This document shows, piece after piece, positions 54,831-64,000 of a DNA stretch of 64,000 bases (its first letter is position 1; the number at the start of each line of letters is the position of its first letter). The position numbers and the translations under genes were made by a program. The notes under the pieces were generated by a model. The model was not told the DNA's origin. It worked only from the letters and a program-made list of their open reading frames with translations, and made no database searches. The DNA comes from an uncultured Micrococcales bacterium (GTDB taxonomy: Bacteria; Actinomycetota; Actinomycetes; Actinomycetales; Microbacteriaceae): the NCBI GenBank assembly GCA_913062975.1, contig CAJXZO010000001.1, forward strand, positions 124,001-188,000. Direction: 5' to 3'.

Positions 54831-55555
54831 GCTGTTTCCCCTCTCAGGTGCAAAATATCGCCTGCAGAAATCCTGTGCTCTCCCTGATTCAGAACCAGCA
54901 TTCCTTCCGAATCAATCTCGGTGGCAACTCCCGTTAGCTCTCCAGCTTCGGTATGAACCCTGACCTTTTTTCCAAGCGTATGAGAAACTTCACGAAGTTT
55001 TGCTAGCAGTTGCTGTTTTCCTGCAGATTCAAAATTGTTTCTGATTGCCACAAATCTTTCCAGAAGCCTGGAAAGCTGAAAATCGTAATCGGTGTTCAAC
55101 TGCAGGTTTTCAATTGACTCCGTCTGTTCCAAATCTACCCGCAACAAATTCACGCCAATTCCAACCACAACAAATTCTTGGTGTGCCAAACCCAGTACCC
55201 CTGCAATCTTTTTCTCATCCACCAAAACATCGTTTGGCCACTTAAGTCCCGCCTGCACGCCTTGCGAAATCAAGGACTCGGTGAGCGCAACTGCCAAAAC
55301 CATCCCATACCAGTGAGCGGCCTCTGATGGTTTTCGAATCAAAATCGAGACAGACAGAGAAGATCCCGCAGGTGAGAGCCATTCCCTTTGGTTACGCCCT
55401 TTGCCTGCTGTTTGCTCTCGAGCACAAACCACACTGAAATCAGGCCAAGACTCAGAATCCGTGGTTGCCGCATCAGCTAAATAATCATTGGTGGAACCGA
55501 CGGTTTGCAAAAAAACAAGCCTGTGACAAACTTTGGATGACAAATTTAGCTTCAT
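54827..55555 (-). CDS. birA: Biotin-protein ligase
   Basis: A 242-residue monofunctional BirA without the N-terminal HTH domain, so no repressor function. GKGRNQREWLSPAG (52-65) and LKWPNDVLVDEKKIAG (about 102-117) bind biotin and ATP, with a small C-terminal domain. It attaches biotin to the BCCP lysine of the carboxylase alpha subunit at 60967. GAAGGGAATGC precedes ATG 55555. Divergent from the beta subunit gene. Confidence 0.94.
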   Translation of the reverse strand: MKLNLSSKVCHRLVFLQTVGSTNDYLADAATTDSESWPDFSVVCAREQTAGKGRNQREWLSPAGSSLSVSILIRKPSEAAHWYGMVLAVALTESLISQGVQAGLKWPNDVLVDEKKIAGVLGLAHQEFVVVGIGVNLLRVDLEQTESIENLQLNTDYDFQLSRLLERFVAIRNNFESAGKQQLLAKLREVSHTLGKKVRVHTEAGELTGVATEIDSEGMLVLNQGEHRISAGDILHLRGETA

Positions 55556-55617
55556 GCATTCCCTTCACGGAGTTCAAACATTACTAAAGTAGTCGGCATC
55601 ACTAAATTGGAGAGATC

Positions 55618-57198
55618 TTGACAGACAATCCAGAGATGGACACAACAGCGGGTCGAATTGCCGACCTCAAAACTCGTTACCAACAGGCCATGAACTCAGC
55701 AGGGTCAGAGGCAGTAAATCGGCAACGGGCCAAGGGGAAGCAAACCGCCAGGGAAAGAGTCCATCAATTACTCGACCCGGGTAGTTTTGTTGAAATTGAC
55801 GAGTTTGTCAGAAGCCGCGGAGAAGAGGGTGAGAAAAGACCCTACGGCGACAGTGTGGTCACTGGGGTTGGGACAATCCACGGAAAACAGGTCGCTGTTT
55901 ATAGCCAAGACTTCACAGTCTTTGGTGGCTCACTTGGGGAGGCTGCCGGAAACAAAATCATCAAAATAATGCAAATCGCAATAGACACCGGCGTTCCAAT
56001 CATTGGAATCTTGGACAGTGGTGGGGCCAGGATCCAAGAGGGTGTAATCGCACTTGGAAAATATGGTGAGATTTTTAGAAAGAACACACTGGCAAGTGGT
56101 GTCGTCCCTCAAATCTCGCTGATTATGGGGCCAGCCGCTGGCGGAGCTGTTTATTCGCCAGCGCTCACAGACTTTGTGGTGATGGTTGACAAGACATCCA
56201 ACATGTTTGTCACCGGTCCCGATGTAATCAAAACAGTTACTGGCGAGGAAGTTGGCATGGAGGAACTGGGTGGTGCTCGTTCCCATAACGAAACCAGCGG
56301 TGTTGCTCACTACCTGGCCGAGGATGAAGCAGACGGCATTGATTATGTTCGAACTCTGATTGGCTTTTTGCCAGAGAACAACATGTCAAATGCCGAGAGA
56401 TTCGAACCAGCTCGTGAATTAGAAATCACCGAGCAAGATCTCAAGCTTGACTCCCTAATCCCAGACAGTCCCAACCAGCCGTATGACATGCATGCGGTTA
56501 TCTCGTCAACTGTGGATGATGGTGACTTTTTAGAAATCCAGCCTCTTTTTGCTCCAAACATCATTATTGGCTTTGCGCGAGTTGATGGCCAGACGGTTGG
56601 AATTGTTGCCAATCAACCACTGCAAATGGCTGGAACCCTAAACATCGATGCCGGTGAGAAGGCGGCCAGGTTTGTTAGGTTCTGTGACTCTTTCAACATT
56701 CCAATTTTGACCCTGGTTGATGTCCCCGGCTACCTGCCTGGAACCGATCAAGAATGGGCGGGCGTGATTCGTAGGGGAGCCAAGCTTCTATACGCATATG
56801 CCGAGGCCACCGTGCCACTGATCACGGTCATCACTCGCAAGGCCTATGGTGGGGCCTACATCGTGATGGGAAGTAAGCAACTGGGAGCAGACATAAACCT
56901 TGCCTGGCCCACCGCTGAGATCGCTGTCATGGGTGGTCAGGGAGCTGTAAACATTCTCTACCGCGACAAGATTAAAGAAGCTGCTGAAGCAGGCGAGGAT
57001 GTGGAGCAGGTTCGTCAAAAATTAGCCAAAGAATACACATACAGCGTGGCAAGCCCGTTCCTGGCAGCAGAGCGTGGAGAGCTGGATGGAATCATTGAAC
57101 CGTCGGCTACCAGAACAAGTGTCATCAAAGCACTCCGTGCACTCAGAACCAAACGTGCTGAGCTTCCCCCTAAGAAGCATGGGAACATTCCACTGTAA
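55618..57198 (+). CDS. accD: Acyl-CoA (propionyl/acetyl-CoA) carboxylase beta subunit
   Basis: A 526-residue carboxyltransferase of the crotonase fold, transferring CO2 from carboxybiotin to acyl-CoA. The oxyanion-hole turns are visible as SGGARIQEG (near 137) and GGAYIVMGS (near 412). TTG 55618 follows GGAGAG; the N-terminus looks extended relative to bacterial forms. Acts with the epsilon subunit and the biotinylated alpha subunit. Substrate preference between propionyl- and acetyl-CoA cannot be fixed. An exact match to accD1/pccB is not claimed. Confidence 0.95.
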   Translation: MTDNPEMDTTAGRIADLKTRYQQAMNSAGSEAVNRQRAKGKQTARERVHQLLDPGSFVEIDEFVRSRGEEGEKRPYGDSVVTGVGTIHGKQVAVYSQDFTVFGGSLGEAAGNKIIKIMQIAIDTGVPIIGILDSGGARIQEGVIALGKYGEIFRKNTLASGVVPQISLIMGPAAGGAVYSPALTDFVVMVDKTSNMFVTGPDVIKTVTGEEVGMEELGGARSHNETSGVAHYLAEDEADGIDYVRTLIGFLPENNMSNAERFEPARELEITEQDLKLDSLIPDSPNQPYDMHAVISSTVDDGDFLEIQPLFAPNIIIGFARVDGQTVGIVANQPLQMAGTLNIDAGEKAARFVRFCDSFNIPILTLVDVPGYLPGTDQEWAGVIRRGAKLLYAYAEATVPLITVITRKAYGGAYIVMGSKQLGADINLAWPTAEIAVMGGQGAVNILYRDKIKEAAEAGEDVEQVRQKLAKEYTYSVASPFLAAERGELDGIIEPSATRTSVIKALRALRTKRAELPPKKHGNIPL

Positions 57199-57386
57199 TG
57201 AATAAAGCCACTCCCGAAATTGAAATTCACTCTCAGCTCAGTGAAGCAAAAAAAGCTGCTCTAACCGCTGTGGTTTCGCAACTTCTAGAAAACAAAACCA
57301 AAGCCGTTTCCCGACCCGCTACCAGCAGAAACTCCGCCTGGGTGAAGACATTTCAAGCAAGAAAAGCCCCCGAATCCAGGGACTAA
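57198..57386 (+). CDS. accE: Acyl-CoA carboxylase epsilon subunit
   Basis: A 62-residue protein with the family layout: a helical core (EIHSQLSEAKKAALTAVVSQL, about 10-30) and a Ser/Arg/Trp tail (SAWVKTFQARKAP) that contacts the beta subunit. Epsilon subunits stimulate actinobacterial carboxylases. ATG 57198 overlaps the accD stop by one base. It is too small for a catalytic role. Confidence 0.85.
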   Translation: MNKATPEIEIHSQLSEAKKAALTAVVSQLLENKTKAVSRPATSRNSAWVKTFQARKAPESRD

Positions 57387-57397
57387 CTTCGGAAGAC

Positions 57398-57503
57398 AGT
57401 CCCCCATTAAGACGGGAACCAATTTGGGAAGTTCCTTACAAGAGGTCCGTCTGGTTGAGAAAATTATAATGTTCGACTCGGGTGGTCGTTGGGGGACTAC
57501 CCG
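57398..57503. ncRNA. Candidate structured RNA or attenuator between accE and kinase genes
   Basis: The 130-base gap between accE and the convergent gene holds nested complementary segments: AGTCCCCCA (57398-57406) with TGGGGGACT (57490-57498), AGACGG (57410-57415) with CCGTCT (57447-57452), and inside, GAAC (57416-57419) with GTTC (57431-57434). A local hairpin (57479-57487 with 57495-57503, 9 pairs) would exclude the long pairing. TATAAT lies at 57465-57470 and TTTTT at 57514-57518. It may be a terminator, an RNA switch or a small RNA; the family is not recognised. Confidence 0.4.
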
Positions 57504-57516
57504 CTTCGAACTCTTT

Positions 57517-58488
57517 TTAGAATGTTTCCCAAACGCTTGGTTGAGATCTTTGAGGGCTCATAGCGGCAATTGTCACTTTCCAACTTTCACCCTTTGGGGA
57601 ACGAATCGTAATCTTTCCATCACTCACACTGTCAATTGCCTCAGTGACTCTTTTTAGAATCTGCTCGCGCTCCGACTGGTCCACGTCCTCCAAGCCACCG
57701 TCGTCTAATAGCTCTACCCGAACTCCGCGCTGGCGCGCTCGGTTGGCGGCCTCACTGACACGATCATCAATCAGGCCGCGGCCTCGAATCAGGTCTCTAA
57801 GACTAGCCTCCAAATACTGCGCCTCTCGCCTTTGCTCCTGACTGAGCTGTCCCTTGTTTTCAACAATCTTGCTAAGCAACGGTTCTGCGCGTTGAAGTGT
57901 TTGTTGAATTCTTTCCTGCCGAGCAGTTCTTGCGTAAGTTCTATCAACTGCGGTTAGCGAAGATTTTTGCTGGGCAAGCATTGCCTTGTTTGCTTGATAG
58001 TCAGCAGTTCTAATTGCATAGCCTGAAACGTGCCCTGCAAAAACCATCAACAGTGCACCCAGGATTCCAGCATTTAGCAAAACTGAAAATCCACCCCAAA
58101 TCACAACCTGCGCGGCAATCAGTGCAAATCCAATCCAGCCAATGGTCACGTGTCCTCGGAAAGAAGTGATCCCCATCAACGTGCCAAGCCCCACCACATA
58201 CCAGGTGGCATATGTTGCGGGCTCGCTAACCAGAATTATTTGACTAAAAATCAGAGGTGTGACGGCAGTGAAAACCAGGTTGATCAGAGCAAGCCAAAAG
58301 GGAATTTTCAGGCCCTTGGAGAACACGATGCTGGCTAGCGAGAACACAAGGTAGGTCGAAATTAGGCCAATCGCTAACGATGGCATTGAGTATGCATAAA
58401 GGCTAGATAATCCCAACCATGCGTGGTAGCAACTGTATAAAAAGATGACCACCGAAATGGTCACCCTTGATGCCGTTATCGAGTCCAT
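57517..58488 (-). CDS. Membrane protein with coiled coil, third gene of a two-component locus
   Basis: A 323-residue protein with about six to seven hydrophobic helices (residues 5-165), then a long, charged coiled-coil segment (AQQKSSLTAVDRTYARTARQERI onward, about 180-265) and a small C-terminal domain. There is no phospho-His box or HATPase motif. It resembles the membrane plus dimerisation part of a NarL-type kinase that has lost its ATPase. ATG 58488 overlaps the kinase 3' end by 13 bases and follows GGAGGTG. Perhaps a sensor or scaffold for the neighbouring kinase. Function not known. Confidence 0.6.
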   Translation of the reverse strand: MDSITASRVTISVVIFLYSCYHAWLGLSSLYAYSMPSLAIGLISTYLVFSLASIVFSKGLKIPFWLALINLVFTAVTPLIFSQIILVSEPATYATWYVVGLGTLMGITSFRGHVTIGWIGFALIAAQVVIWGGFSVLLNAGILGALLMVFAGHVSGYAIRTADYQANKAMLAQQKSSLTAVDRTYARTARQERIQQTLQRAEPLLSKIVENKGQLSQEQRREAQYLEASLRDLIRGRGLIDDRVSEAANRARQRGVRVELLDDGGLEDVDQSEREQILKRVTEAIDSVSDGKITIRSPKGESWKVTIAAMSPQRSQPSVWETF

Positions 58489-59636
58489 CGAAGAATCACC
58501 TCCGTGCCAACTCCTGGCTTGGAAATGATTCTCGCCTGACAACCAACTGACTCAACCCTGCCAATGATGCTCAGGCGCAGGCCGAGTCGATTGCGACTCA
58601 CTCGATTTAATCGAAAACCTTTTCCGTGGTCTTTGATTCTGATTTCCAAAAAATCTTTTCCACTTTCGGTGTTTAGATGAGTTCTTGGCGCACCCGAGTG
58701 CTTCCTGGAATTCTCAACAGCTTGCAAAGACGCTTGCGTCAAAGCCTCTGCAACCTCGGCCGGAACAGACGTCGAACCCTCTCCCACGGAGGTAACAATG
58801 ACATTGTCATATTCAGACACCGCCGTCCTCAAGGCTCTAACTAAAGCAAGGGTTGAAAATGAGGTCTGTTCTAACTCTTCATTTCCCATAGTTTCCAACT
58901 CCGCCAAAGCCTGTGAGGCTAAGTTGGCAACCGATTCATAGTCTTCTTCTGATTTAGCCTTGTCTGCCAGTAACAGCGTGTTCAGAACCCTGTCGTGCAC
59001 CAAAGCATCAACCAGTCCCCGCTCTCGCTCAACCGCATCTTTTTGAGCCCGAGCGACAGAGTCTCGAAGTGAGTCTGAGTTGGCCTCATCCACTCTTCCA
59101 AACTGACCGATAATCAACCGAGCCAGAGAGCCAAAGACGGCACCCAAAAACAACACCAGCACCGAATCCTGCACTCTTCTTTCAAGCCCCATTTCGCCCC
59201 CGAAGCTCTGGCCTGAAAATAAAAACCAGGCAGCGGTTAGGAGTGCCGCAGACATAACACTCAGAGGTGGCCGCAAAACAACTGACAGTGAAATCGCACT
59301 CATACCCATCGCCCACCATATCCATGGTCTGTAATCATCCGGTATTAGGCTCACATCAGTTGCCAAAATCGGCCAAAGAGCAATCACAATAATTGGCGAG
59401 ATTCCATGAAAAACAAGCCAGGGTTGTGCTCGGAGAGAAAACCAAGAACCATAAAACAATCCAACCTGACTTGCCACGATCACCCCCACCAGCAACCAGT
59501 GAGTTGGTTTCAGAACCGAATTTTGAACAATTGCATTTCCAACCACTTCGACTCCGGTTAGCAAAACCGCAATGCTAAAGGCTCGAAATATTATTTGCTC
59601 GACGGTTCCTCGAGCAGAGTATGAGAGGTTCTCCAC
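58476..59636 (-). CDS. NarL-type sensor histidine kinase
   Basis: A 386-residue membrane kinase. About six hydrophobic segments fill residues 15-175, then the dimerisation helix ERGLVDALVHDRVLNTLLL (His in ALVHDR) and an HATPase with QAVENSRKHSG (N box), DHGKGF and GLRLSIIGR. The N-box Arg/Glu/Asn set is kept, so it should be active. GTG 59636 follows the regulator stop (TAGGTG). The signal is unknown. Confidence 0.85.
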   Translation of the reverse strand: MENLSYSARGTVEQIIFRAFSIAVLLTGVEVVGNAIVQNSVLKPTHWLLVGVIVASQVGLFYGSWFSLRAQPWLVFHGISPIIVIALWPILATDVSLIPDDYRPWIWWAMGMSAISLSVVLRPPLSVMSAALLTAAWFLFSGQSFGGEMGLERRVQDSVLVLFLGAVFGSLARLIIGQFGRVDEANSDSLRDSVARAQKDAVERERGLVDALVHDRVLNTLLLADKAKSEEDYESVANLASQALAELETMGNEELEQTSFSTLALVRALRTAVSEYDNVIVTSVGEGSTSVPAEVAEALTQASLQAVENSRKHSGAPRTHLNTESGKDFLEIRIKDHGKGFRLNRVSRNRLGLRLSIIGRVESVGCQARIISKPGVGTEVILRWTR

Positions 59637-60287
59637 CTACAACAGCTCCTCGTTTATGTAACCGTCTTCAATGGCCCTGCGAAGCAAATCAATTTTGGTG
59701 CCAGCATGTCGACCAAGCTTTGAGTATTTTCGCCTAACCCGGTCAATATGCTCCTTGGCAGTGGATCTCTCCACGCCTAACTGGTAGGCGACCTGTTTCA
59801 GTGCCAGGCCACTTGCATAAAGCGTCAACACCTGTCGCTCTCTGTCGGTTAGCTGTGCGATTTTGAAATCCTGATCCGAATCAATGGCCGCGGTTGTTTC
59901 TGCGTTATTGATAAACACACCTCTCGAGGTCAAATCAATTGCGTTCATTAGTTCATGCATCGACTCGCTTTTGGGAACAATCGCGTGAGCACCACTTTTG
60001 ATTGCAGTCCTGATTAGCTTTGGCCTGTCGGCAATAGAAAAAATAAGTACAGGCATGTCCTCGCTGACAATAGTTCTGACGTTTTCGCCAACCAGTGAAC
60101 CGTCAGCGAGAGACAGGTCCATGACCACGACATCCGCAGTGTTGCCATCAAGTTGATGCATCAGATCCGAAACGGTTGATGCCGATGCCTCTAGTTTGTA
60201 ACCAAATTCTTCACAGGCACCAGCAAACCCATAACGTACAGCCTCGTGGTCATCAACGATGGCGACGGTTAGAACCCTATTCAACAT
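59637..60287 (-). CDS. LuxR/NarL-family response regulator
   Basis: A 216-residue regulator with receiver acceptor Asp57 (VVVMDLSL), the DD pair at 12-13, and a LuxR-type HTH (LTDRERQVLTLYASGLALKQVA near 145-166). ATG 60287 lacks a ribosome site; TAAGCT is placed as a leaderless -10. Partner of the kinase it abuts. Target genes are unknown. Confidence 0.9.
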   Translation of the reverse strand: MLNRVLTVAIVDDHEAVRYGFAGACEEFGYKLEASASTVSDLMHQLDGNTADVVVMDLSLADGSLVGENVRTIVSEDMPVLIFSIADRPKLIRTAIKSGAHAIVPKSESMHELMNAIDLTSRGVFINNAETTAAIDSDQDFKIAQLTDRERQVLTLYASGLALKQVAYQLGVERSTAKEHIDRVRRKYSKLGRHAGTKIDLLRRAIEDGYINEELL

Positions 60288-60293
60288 GGTTCG

Positions 60294-60299
60294 AGCTTA
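60294..60299 (-). promoter_or_regulatory. Leaderless -10 element for the response regulator
   Basis: Minus-strand TAAGCT, then six bases, then ATG 60287. The maf -10 lies 19 bases away on the other strand. Confidence 0.55.
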
Positions 60300-60318
60300 G
60301 CGAAACACTGCGACGTAT

Positions 60319-60324
60319 TATCCT
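60319..60324 (+). promoter_or_regulatory. Leaderless -10 element for maf
   Basis: TATCCT, then six bases, then ATG 60331. The only 43 bases between maf and the regulator start hold both promoters. Confidence 0.55.
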
Positions 60325-60330
60325 TATCCA

Positions 60331-60936
60331 ATGACCCAATTAATTCTCGCCAGTCAATCTCCGGCCAGAATGCAGATTTTGAAATCAGCGGGTTTTGACC
60401 CCAAATCAATCCCAAGCTCAGTGGATGAAGACTCTGTCTTGCACCCCGGAAAGGCAGAATCTCCAGAACAGTATGTGAAAACCCTGTCACTTGCCAAAGC
60501 TAACAATGTTTCAGATTCACTGAATGGCGGTGACTATCTGGTGATTGGTGCAGATTCAGCTCTCAGTTTTGAAAACCAAATTCTGGGTAAGCCGCTAGAA
60601 AAAAAGATTGCGGTGGATCGTTGGAAACAAATGCGTGGAAAAACTGGCGAGCTGTTCAGTGGACAAACCCTGATTGATGTGAATACCGGAAACGCCACAA
60701 CAAAATTCAGTGCCACCAAGATTTGGTTTGAGAACATCTCAGACTCAGAAATTGAGCGCTACGTGGATTCAGGAGAGCCCCTAAAAGTGGCTGGGGCATT
60801 CACCATTGATTCTCTAGGTGGTGGCTTTATTAGGCGGATAGAGGGTGATTACCACACAGTTGTGGGGCTATCGCTGAATTTATTGAGAGAAATGATGGCT
60901 GAATTGGAATATCAATACACCGATTTCTGGAAATAA
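60331..60936 (+). CDS. maf: Maf-family nucleoside triphosphate pyrophosphatase
   Basis: A 201-residue Maf protein hydrolysing non-canonical or modified NTPs to NMP and PPi. LASQSPARMQIL (6-17) is the substrate loop, GADSALSFENQILGKPLE (about 72-89) the catalytic Asp/Lys region, and GAFTIDSLGG the third signature. Complete. It may be transcribed with the carboxylase alpha gene 30 bases downstream. Confidence 0.93.
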   Translation: MTQLILASQSPARMQILKSAGFDPKSIPSSVDEDSVLHPGKAESPEQYVKTLSLAKANNVSDSLNGGDYLVIGADSALSFENQILGKPLEKKIAVDRWKQMRGKTGELFSGQTLIDVNTGNATTKFSATKIWFENISDSEIERYVDSGEPLKVAGAFTIDSLGGGFIRRIEGDYHTVVGLSLNLLREMMAELEYQYTDFWK

Positions 60937-60966
60937 TTCCAACATCATTCCATCTGACCAATATGC

Positions 60967-62739
60967 TTGCCAGTTATGGAGCAACGCAGCATTCAAAAAC
61001 TGCTAATCGCCAACAGAGGTGAGATAGCGGTCAGAATCATAAGAGCCGCCCACGACAGTGGCATCCCGACAGTTGCCATCTATTCAGAGGGGGACAGAAA
61101 CTCCCCCCACGCACTGATGGCGGATGAGGCCCACTCACTCGTTGGCATGACTGCAGCAGAGAGTTATCTGAACATCGAGAAAATAATTCGGATTGCTCAG
61201 AAAACTGGTGTTGATGCAATTCACCCAGGCTATGGTTTCTTGGCTGAAAATGCAGATTTTGCCAGAGCAGTGATTGACGCCGGAATGATTTGGGTGGGTC
61301 CAAGCCCGGAAGCAATCGAAGTCCTTGGTGACAAAATCAGCGCCAGACACATTGCCGAAAAAGTCGGAGCACCGCTGGCACCAGGAACAAAAAACCCCGT
61401 GAAAAACGCAGATGAAGTTTTGCAGTTTGTTGCCGAGCACGGTTTGCCAGTCGCCATCAAGGCAGCCTACGGAGGTGGTGGCAGAGGCATCAAGGTTGCC
61501 CGCGAGGGAGACGATGTTGCGGAGTTGTTTGAATCCGCCACCCGAGAAGCCGTTCAAGCTTTTGGCAGGGGTGAGTGTTTTGTTGAGAAATACCTCGACA
61601 AGCCCAGACACGTCGAGACCCAGTGCCTTGCTGACCAAGCAGGGAATGTGGTGGTTATCTCCACCCGAGATTGCTCTGTTCAAAGACGTCACCAAAAACT
61701 AGTTGAAGAGGCCCCGGCTCCTTTTCTAGATAAGTCTCAGGTGGATGCCTTGTATGAGGCCTCCAAAAAAATACTGAAAGAGGCGAATTACGCAGGGGCT
61801 GGCACATGTGAGTTCCTCATTGGAGCCGATGGCACCATCTCATTTCTGGAGGTGAACACCCGACTGCAAGTGGAGCACCCGGTGAGTGAAGAGGTAACCA
61901 GCATCGATCTGGTGCGCGAACAACTCAGGATTGCAGCTGGTGGAACCATTGACTACCAAGACCCAGAAATCAAAGGGCACTCCCTTGAGTTTCGAATCAA
62001 TGGTGAGGATCCAGGTCGGGACTTCATGCCTACTCCAGGCAAGATCCAAAGTATCCACCAACCCTCAGGTCCTGGAATCCGATTTGACTCGGGGGTCAAG
62101 GCAGGCGACACAGTGAGTGGAAACTTTGACAGCATGCTTGCCAAACTCATCATCACCGGCGACAGCAGAGACCAGGCATTGGAGCGGGCGCGTCGGGCTC
62201 TGGATGAGATTCAGGTTCATGGAATCCCAACCGTGATTCCTTTCCATCGACTGTTGGTCAATCAACCAGAATTCACTGCCGAAGGTCAGCCATTTTCAGT
62301 CTTTACTCGCTGGGTTGAAACAAAGTGGAAAAATGAGATCGAACCCTGGTCGGGCATTGCTGAATTAGATCAGCAGGATTCAATGCAAACAGTCACTGCT
62401 GAGGTGGATGGTCAATTGGTCAGTGTGTCACTGCCAAGCAGAATCTTGGGCGAGGGAGTTAAGTATTCAAGCCCACCGAGAAGAAAACAGTCTCACCGAC
62501 AAACGTCACACTCTGGTATCAAGGGCGATGTTGTGTTTGCGCCCATGCAATCCAATGTCGTGAAAGTGGTGGTCTCTGAAGGCGATCATGTGAATGAGGG
62601 CGATTTACTTCTGGTGTTGGAGGCTATGAAGATGGAGCAACCCGTGACCGCTCACAGAAGCGGTAGAGTCACCGATTTGAAAGTTGAAACGGGAACCACT
62701 CTGTCAGCGGGAACCAAGATTCTCTCTATAGCCGATTAG
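60967..62739 (+). CDS. accA: Acyl-CoA carboxylase alpha subunit (biotin carboxylase plus BCCP)
   Basis: A 590-residue fusion. Biotin carboxylase covers about 1-450: [15 protein letters not shown]-grasp loop [10 protein letters not shown], and [15 protein letters not shown] linker (about 455-515) precedes BCCP, with biotin Lys555 in EAMKMEQ. It loads CO2 onto biotin for the beta subunit at 55618. TTG 60967 or ATG 60976 could start; neither has a clear ribosome site. The TAG stop shares TTAG with the convergent flavoprotein gene. Confidence 0.95.
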   Translation: MPVMEQRSIQKLLIANRGEIAVRIIRAAHDSGIPTVAIYSEGDRNSPHALMADEAHSLVGMTAAESYLNIEKIIRIAQKTGVDAIHPGYGFLAENADFARAVIDAGMIWVGPSPEAIEVLGDKISARHIAEKVGAPLAPGTKNPVKNADEVLQFVAEHGLPVAIKAAYGGGGRGIKVAREGDDVAELFESATREAVQAFGRGECFVEKYLDKPRHVETQCLADQAGNVVVISTRDCSVQRRHQKLVEEAPAPFLDKSQVDALYEASKKILKEANYAGAGTCEFLIGADGTISFLEVNTRLQVEHPVSEEVTSIDLVREQLRIAAGGTIDYQDPEIKGHSLEFRINGEDPGRDFMPTPGKIQSIHQPSGPGIRFDSGVKAGDTVSGNFDSMLAKLIITGDSRDQALERARRALDEIQVHGIPTVIPFHRLLVNQPEFTAEGQPFSVFTRWVETKWKNEIEPWSGIAELDQQDSMQTVTAEVDGQLVSVSLPSRILGEGVKYSSPPRRKQSHRQTSHSGIKGDVVFAPMQSNVVKVVVSEGDHVNEGDLLLVLEAMKMEQPVTAHRSGRVTDLKVETGTTLSAGTKILSIAD

Positions 62740-64000
62740 ACAATCGGCACGTGCAAAGCTCTTGCGGCATCAGAAATTGAGTCAGATAAAGATGGGTAAA
62801 CAGCAAAGGTGGCACTGAGGTCATCCACTGTCAACCTGTTTTCAACTGCCACTGCAATCGCATAAATCAACTCACTTGCACGAGGTGCTACAACCACTCC
62901 ACCGATGACGGTTCCACCCGTGGATGCAAACAGTTTTATAAACCCATCCTGAACACCCATCATTTTTGCCCTTGGATTACTCTCAAGTTCAATTTTGTGA
63001 ATGAAGCCTCTGACCTCATCGTTTTCAATTGCTGACTGAGGCCAGCCAACGGAGGCGATCTCAGGCGAGGTGAAAACGTTGGCTGTCACATTGCGAAGCT
63101 GAGTCGGGGTTGAGACATCACCCATTGCGTGAAACACAGCGGTTCTGCCCTGCATCGAGGACACAGATGCAAGAGGCAAGAAATTGGTGCAGTCACCCGC
63201 AGCATAAACATTCGCCCTGGATGTTCCAGCTACTTTGTTTACAACAATCTGGCCTTGGTCGTTGGTCTCAACACCAGCTTCTTCCAAGTTCAAACTTTCG
63301 GTGTTTGGGATTGAACCTACCGCCATCAGGCAGTGAGAACCCATCAGCACTTCCCCGTTGCCAAGGGTCACCCTGACACCATCCCCGGTGTTTTCAACCT
63401 TTTCGGCCCGGACCTTGTTCATAATTCTCATGCCGCCACGCTTGAAAACATTTTCCAAAACAACTGCGGCGTCCTGGTCCTCACCCGGCAACACATAGTC
63501 TCGACTCGACACCAGTGTTACTTTTGTTCCAAGAGCTAGATAGGCACCTGCAAACTCAGCGCCGGTCACACCGGATCCAACAACAATTAGGTGCTCGGGT
63601 AGTTTTTTCAGGTTGTAGAGCTGCTTCCAGTTAAAGATTCGCTCACCATCCGGTTTCGCATCCTCCAACTCCCTTGGCCTTGCCCCTGTGGAGATGATGA
63701 TTGTTTTGGTTTCAATTCTTTGTTCTGGGCTTCCATCATTCGGGGTGACAATGACCGCATGGTTTCCATCCAGTCGCCCCGAGCCATTGATCAGTTGAAC
63801 TCCAGCCTGCTCGAGCTGCACCTGCATGTCTAATGATTGTTCTCTGGCAAGATTTTTAAGCCTTTGATTGACAGCTTCCAAATCAACTTCAATTTTGGCT
63901 CCAGCAGATTTTAGCCCCAGCGAGTCAATCTCTGAAAATCTCTTAGAGATATCTGCAACCGCGATTAATGTCTTAGATGGAACCACATCGGTCAAAACCG
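62736..64000 (-). CDS. lpdA: Flavoprotein of the disulfide reductase family without redox cysteines (LpdA-like), 5' end beyond window
   Basis: The C-terminal 421 codons of an FAD/NAD(P)H enzyme are seen; the start lies beyond 64000, so the apparent start at 63995 is an internal TTG. The frame enters with VLTDVVPSK, where the second cysteine of the CxxxxC redox pair is replaced by Val. NAD-binding [21 protein letters not shown] and a C-terminal dimerisation domain (about 290-419) are intact. It should be a quinone reductase or related flavoprotein, like mycobacterial LpdA, not a lipoamide dehydrogenase. Convergent with the carboxylase gene by 4 bases. Confidence 0.85.
   Translation of the reverse strand, partial: VLTDVVPSKTLIAVADISKRFSEIDSLGLKSAGAKIEVDLEAVNQRLKNLAREQSLDMQVQLEQAGVQLINGSGRLDGNHAVIVTPNDGSPEQRIETKTIIISTGARPRELEDAKPDGERIFNWKQLYNLKKLPEHLIVVGSGVTGAEFAGAYLALGTKVTLVSSRDYVLPGEDQDAAVVLENVFKRGGMRIMNKVRAEKVENTGDGVRVTLGNGEVLMGSHCLMAVGSIPNTESLNLEEAGVETNDQGQIVVNKVAGTSRANVYAAGDCTNFLPLASVSSMQGRTAVFHAMGDVSTPTQLRNVTANVFTSPEIASVGWPQSAIENDEVRGFIHKIELESNPRAKMMGVQDGFIKLFASTGGTVIGGVVVAPRASELIYAIAVAVENRLTVDDLSATFAVYPSLSDSISDAARALHVPIV

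Overview
The window looks like a chromosome segment of a small, streamlined actinobacterium of the family Microbacteriaceae, most like the pigmented freshwater Rhodoluna/Aquiluna ('Luna') group. This is inferred from gene content, not from a database search. The signs are: actinobacterial marker neighbourhoods (mtrA-mtrB-lpqB next to secA and hpf; a whiB1-like gene beside pdtaS; a whiB2-like gene; an acyl-CoA carboxylase epsilon subunit); a C50 carotenoid cluster plus a Blh retinal-forming enzyme; moderate rather than high GC; frequent TTG/GTG starts; and extreme compaction. No insertion sequence, prophage or CRISPR array was seen.

Layout. 1-3109: a sulfide/persulfide response locus with a CstR-like repressor, its operator between divergent genes, four rhodanese domains, a CoA-disulfide/persulfide reductase and, on the left edge, the first 36 codons of a methyltransferase. 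3106-10140: serA, a small membrane protein, and the branched-chain amino acid operon ilvD-ilvB-ilvN-ilvC. 10182-16871: carotenoid genes in two modules. crtB-crtI-crtYe-crtYf-crtEb should make a C50 pigment. A second lycopene cyclase pair, divergent from blh, should make beta-carotene and then retinal. 16896-17802: a peroxiredoxin and two small membrane proteins. 17859-29786: a LacI-regulated sugar locus with two GH42 glycosidases, an ABC importer without its ATPase, an SDR dehydrogenase, araD, lacI and araA; araB is missing. 29999-30071: tRNA-Lys(CTT).

30158-34707: a one-Cys peroxiredoxin, whiB1-like gene, pdtaS, an orphan SAF protein with a MinD-like partner, two DnaA boxes, and an Rv3235-like gene. 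34704-43950: secA, hpf, comF, lpqB, mtrB, mtrA and manB. 43992-48522: a zincin-family protein, DUF5719 protein, a large membrane glycosyltransferase and whiB2. 48645-53141: galE, a secreted three-LysM protein and a Glu/Pro-rich lipoprotein. 53214-57386: purE, purK, birA, acyl-CoA carboxylase beta and epsilon. 57517-64000: a NarL-type two-component system with a third membrane gene, maf, the biotin carboxylase/BCCP subunit, and a flavoprotein disulfide-reductase-fold gene cut by the right edge.

Genome-scale patterns. Six of eleven convergent gene pairs overlap by exactly four bases at their stop codons. At least eight genes have a TANNNT hexamer ending exactly seven bases before the start codon, the signature of leaderless transcription; three more have this hexamer overlapping the TAG stop of the gene before. 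BirA (54827-55555), the BCCP lysine of the alpha subunit (60967-62739), and the beta and epsilon subunits together supply a complete biotin-dependent acyl-CoA carboxylase. The most testable new ideas are the CstR/methyltransferase unit, the paired LacI operators, the leaderless/stop-codon promoter overlaps, and the structured intergenic element at 57398-57503.
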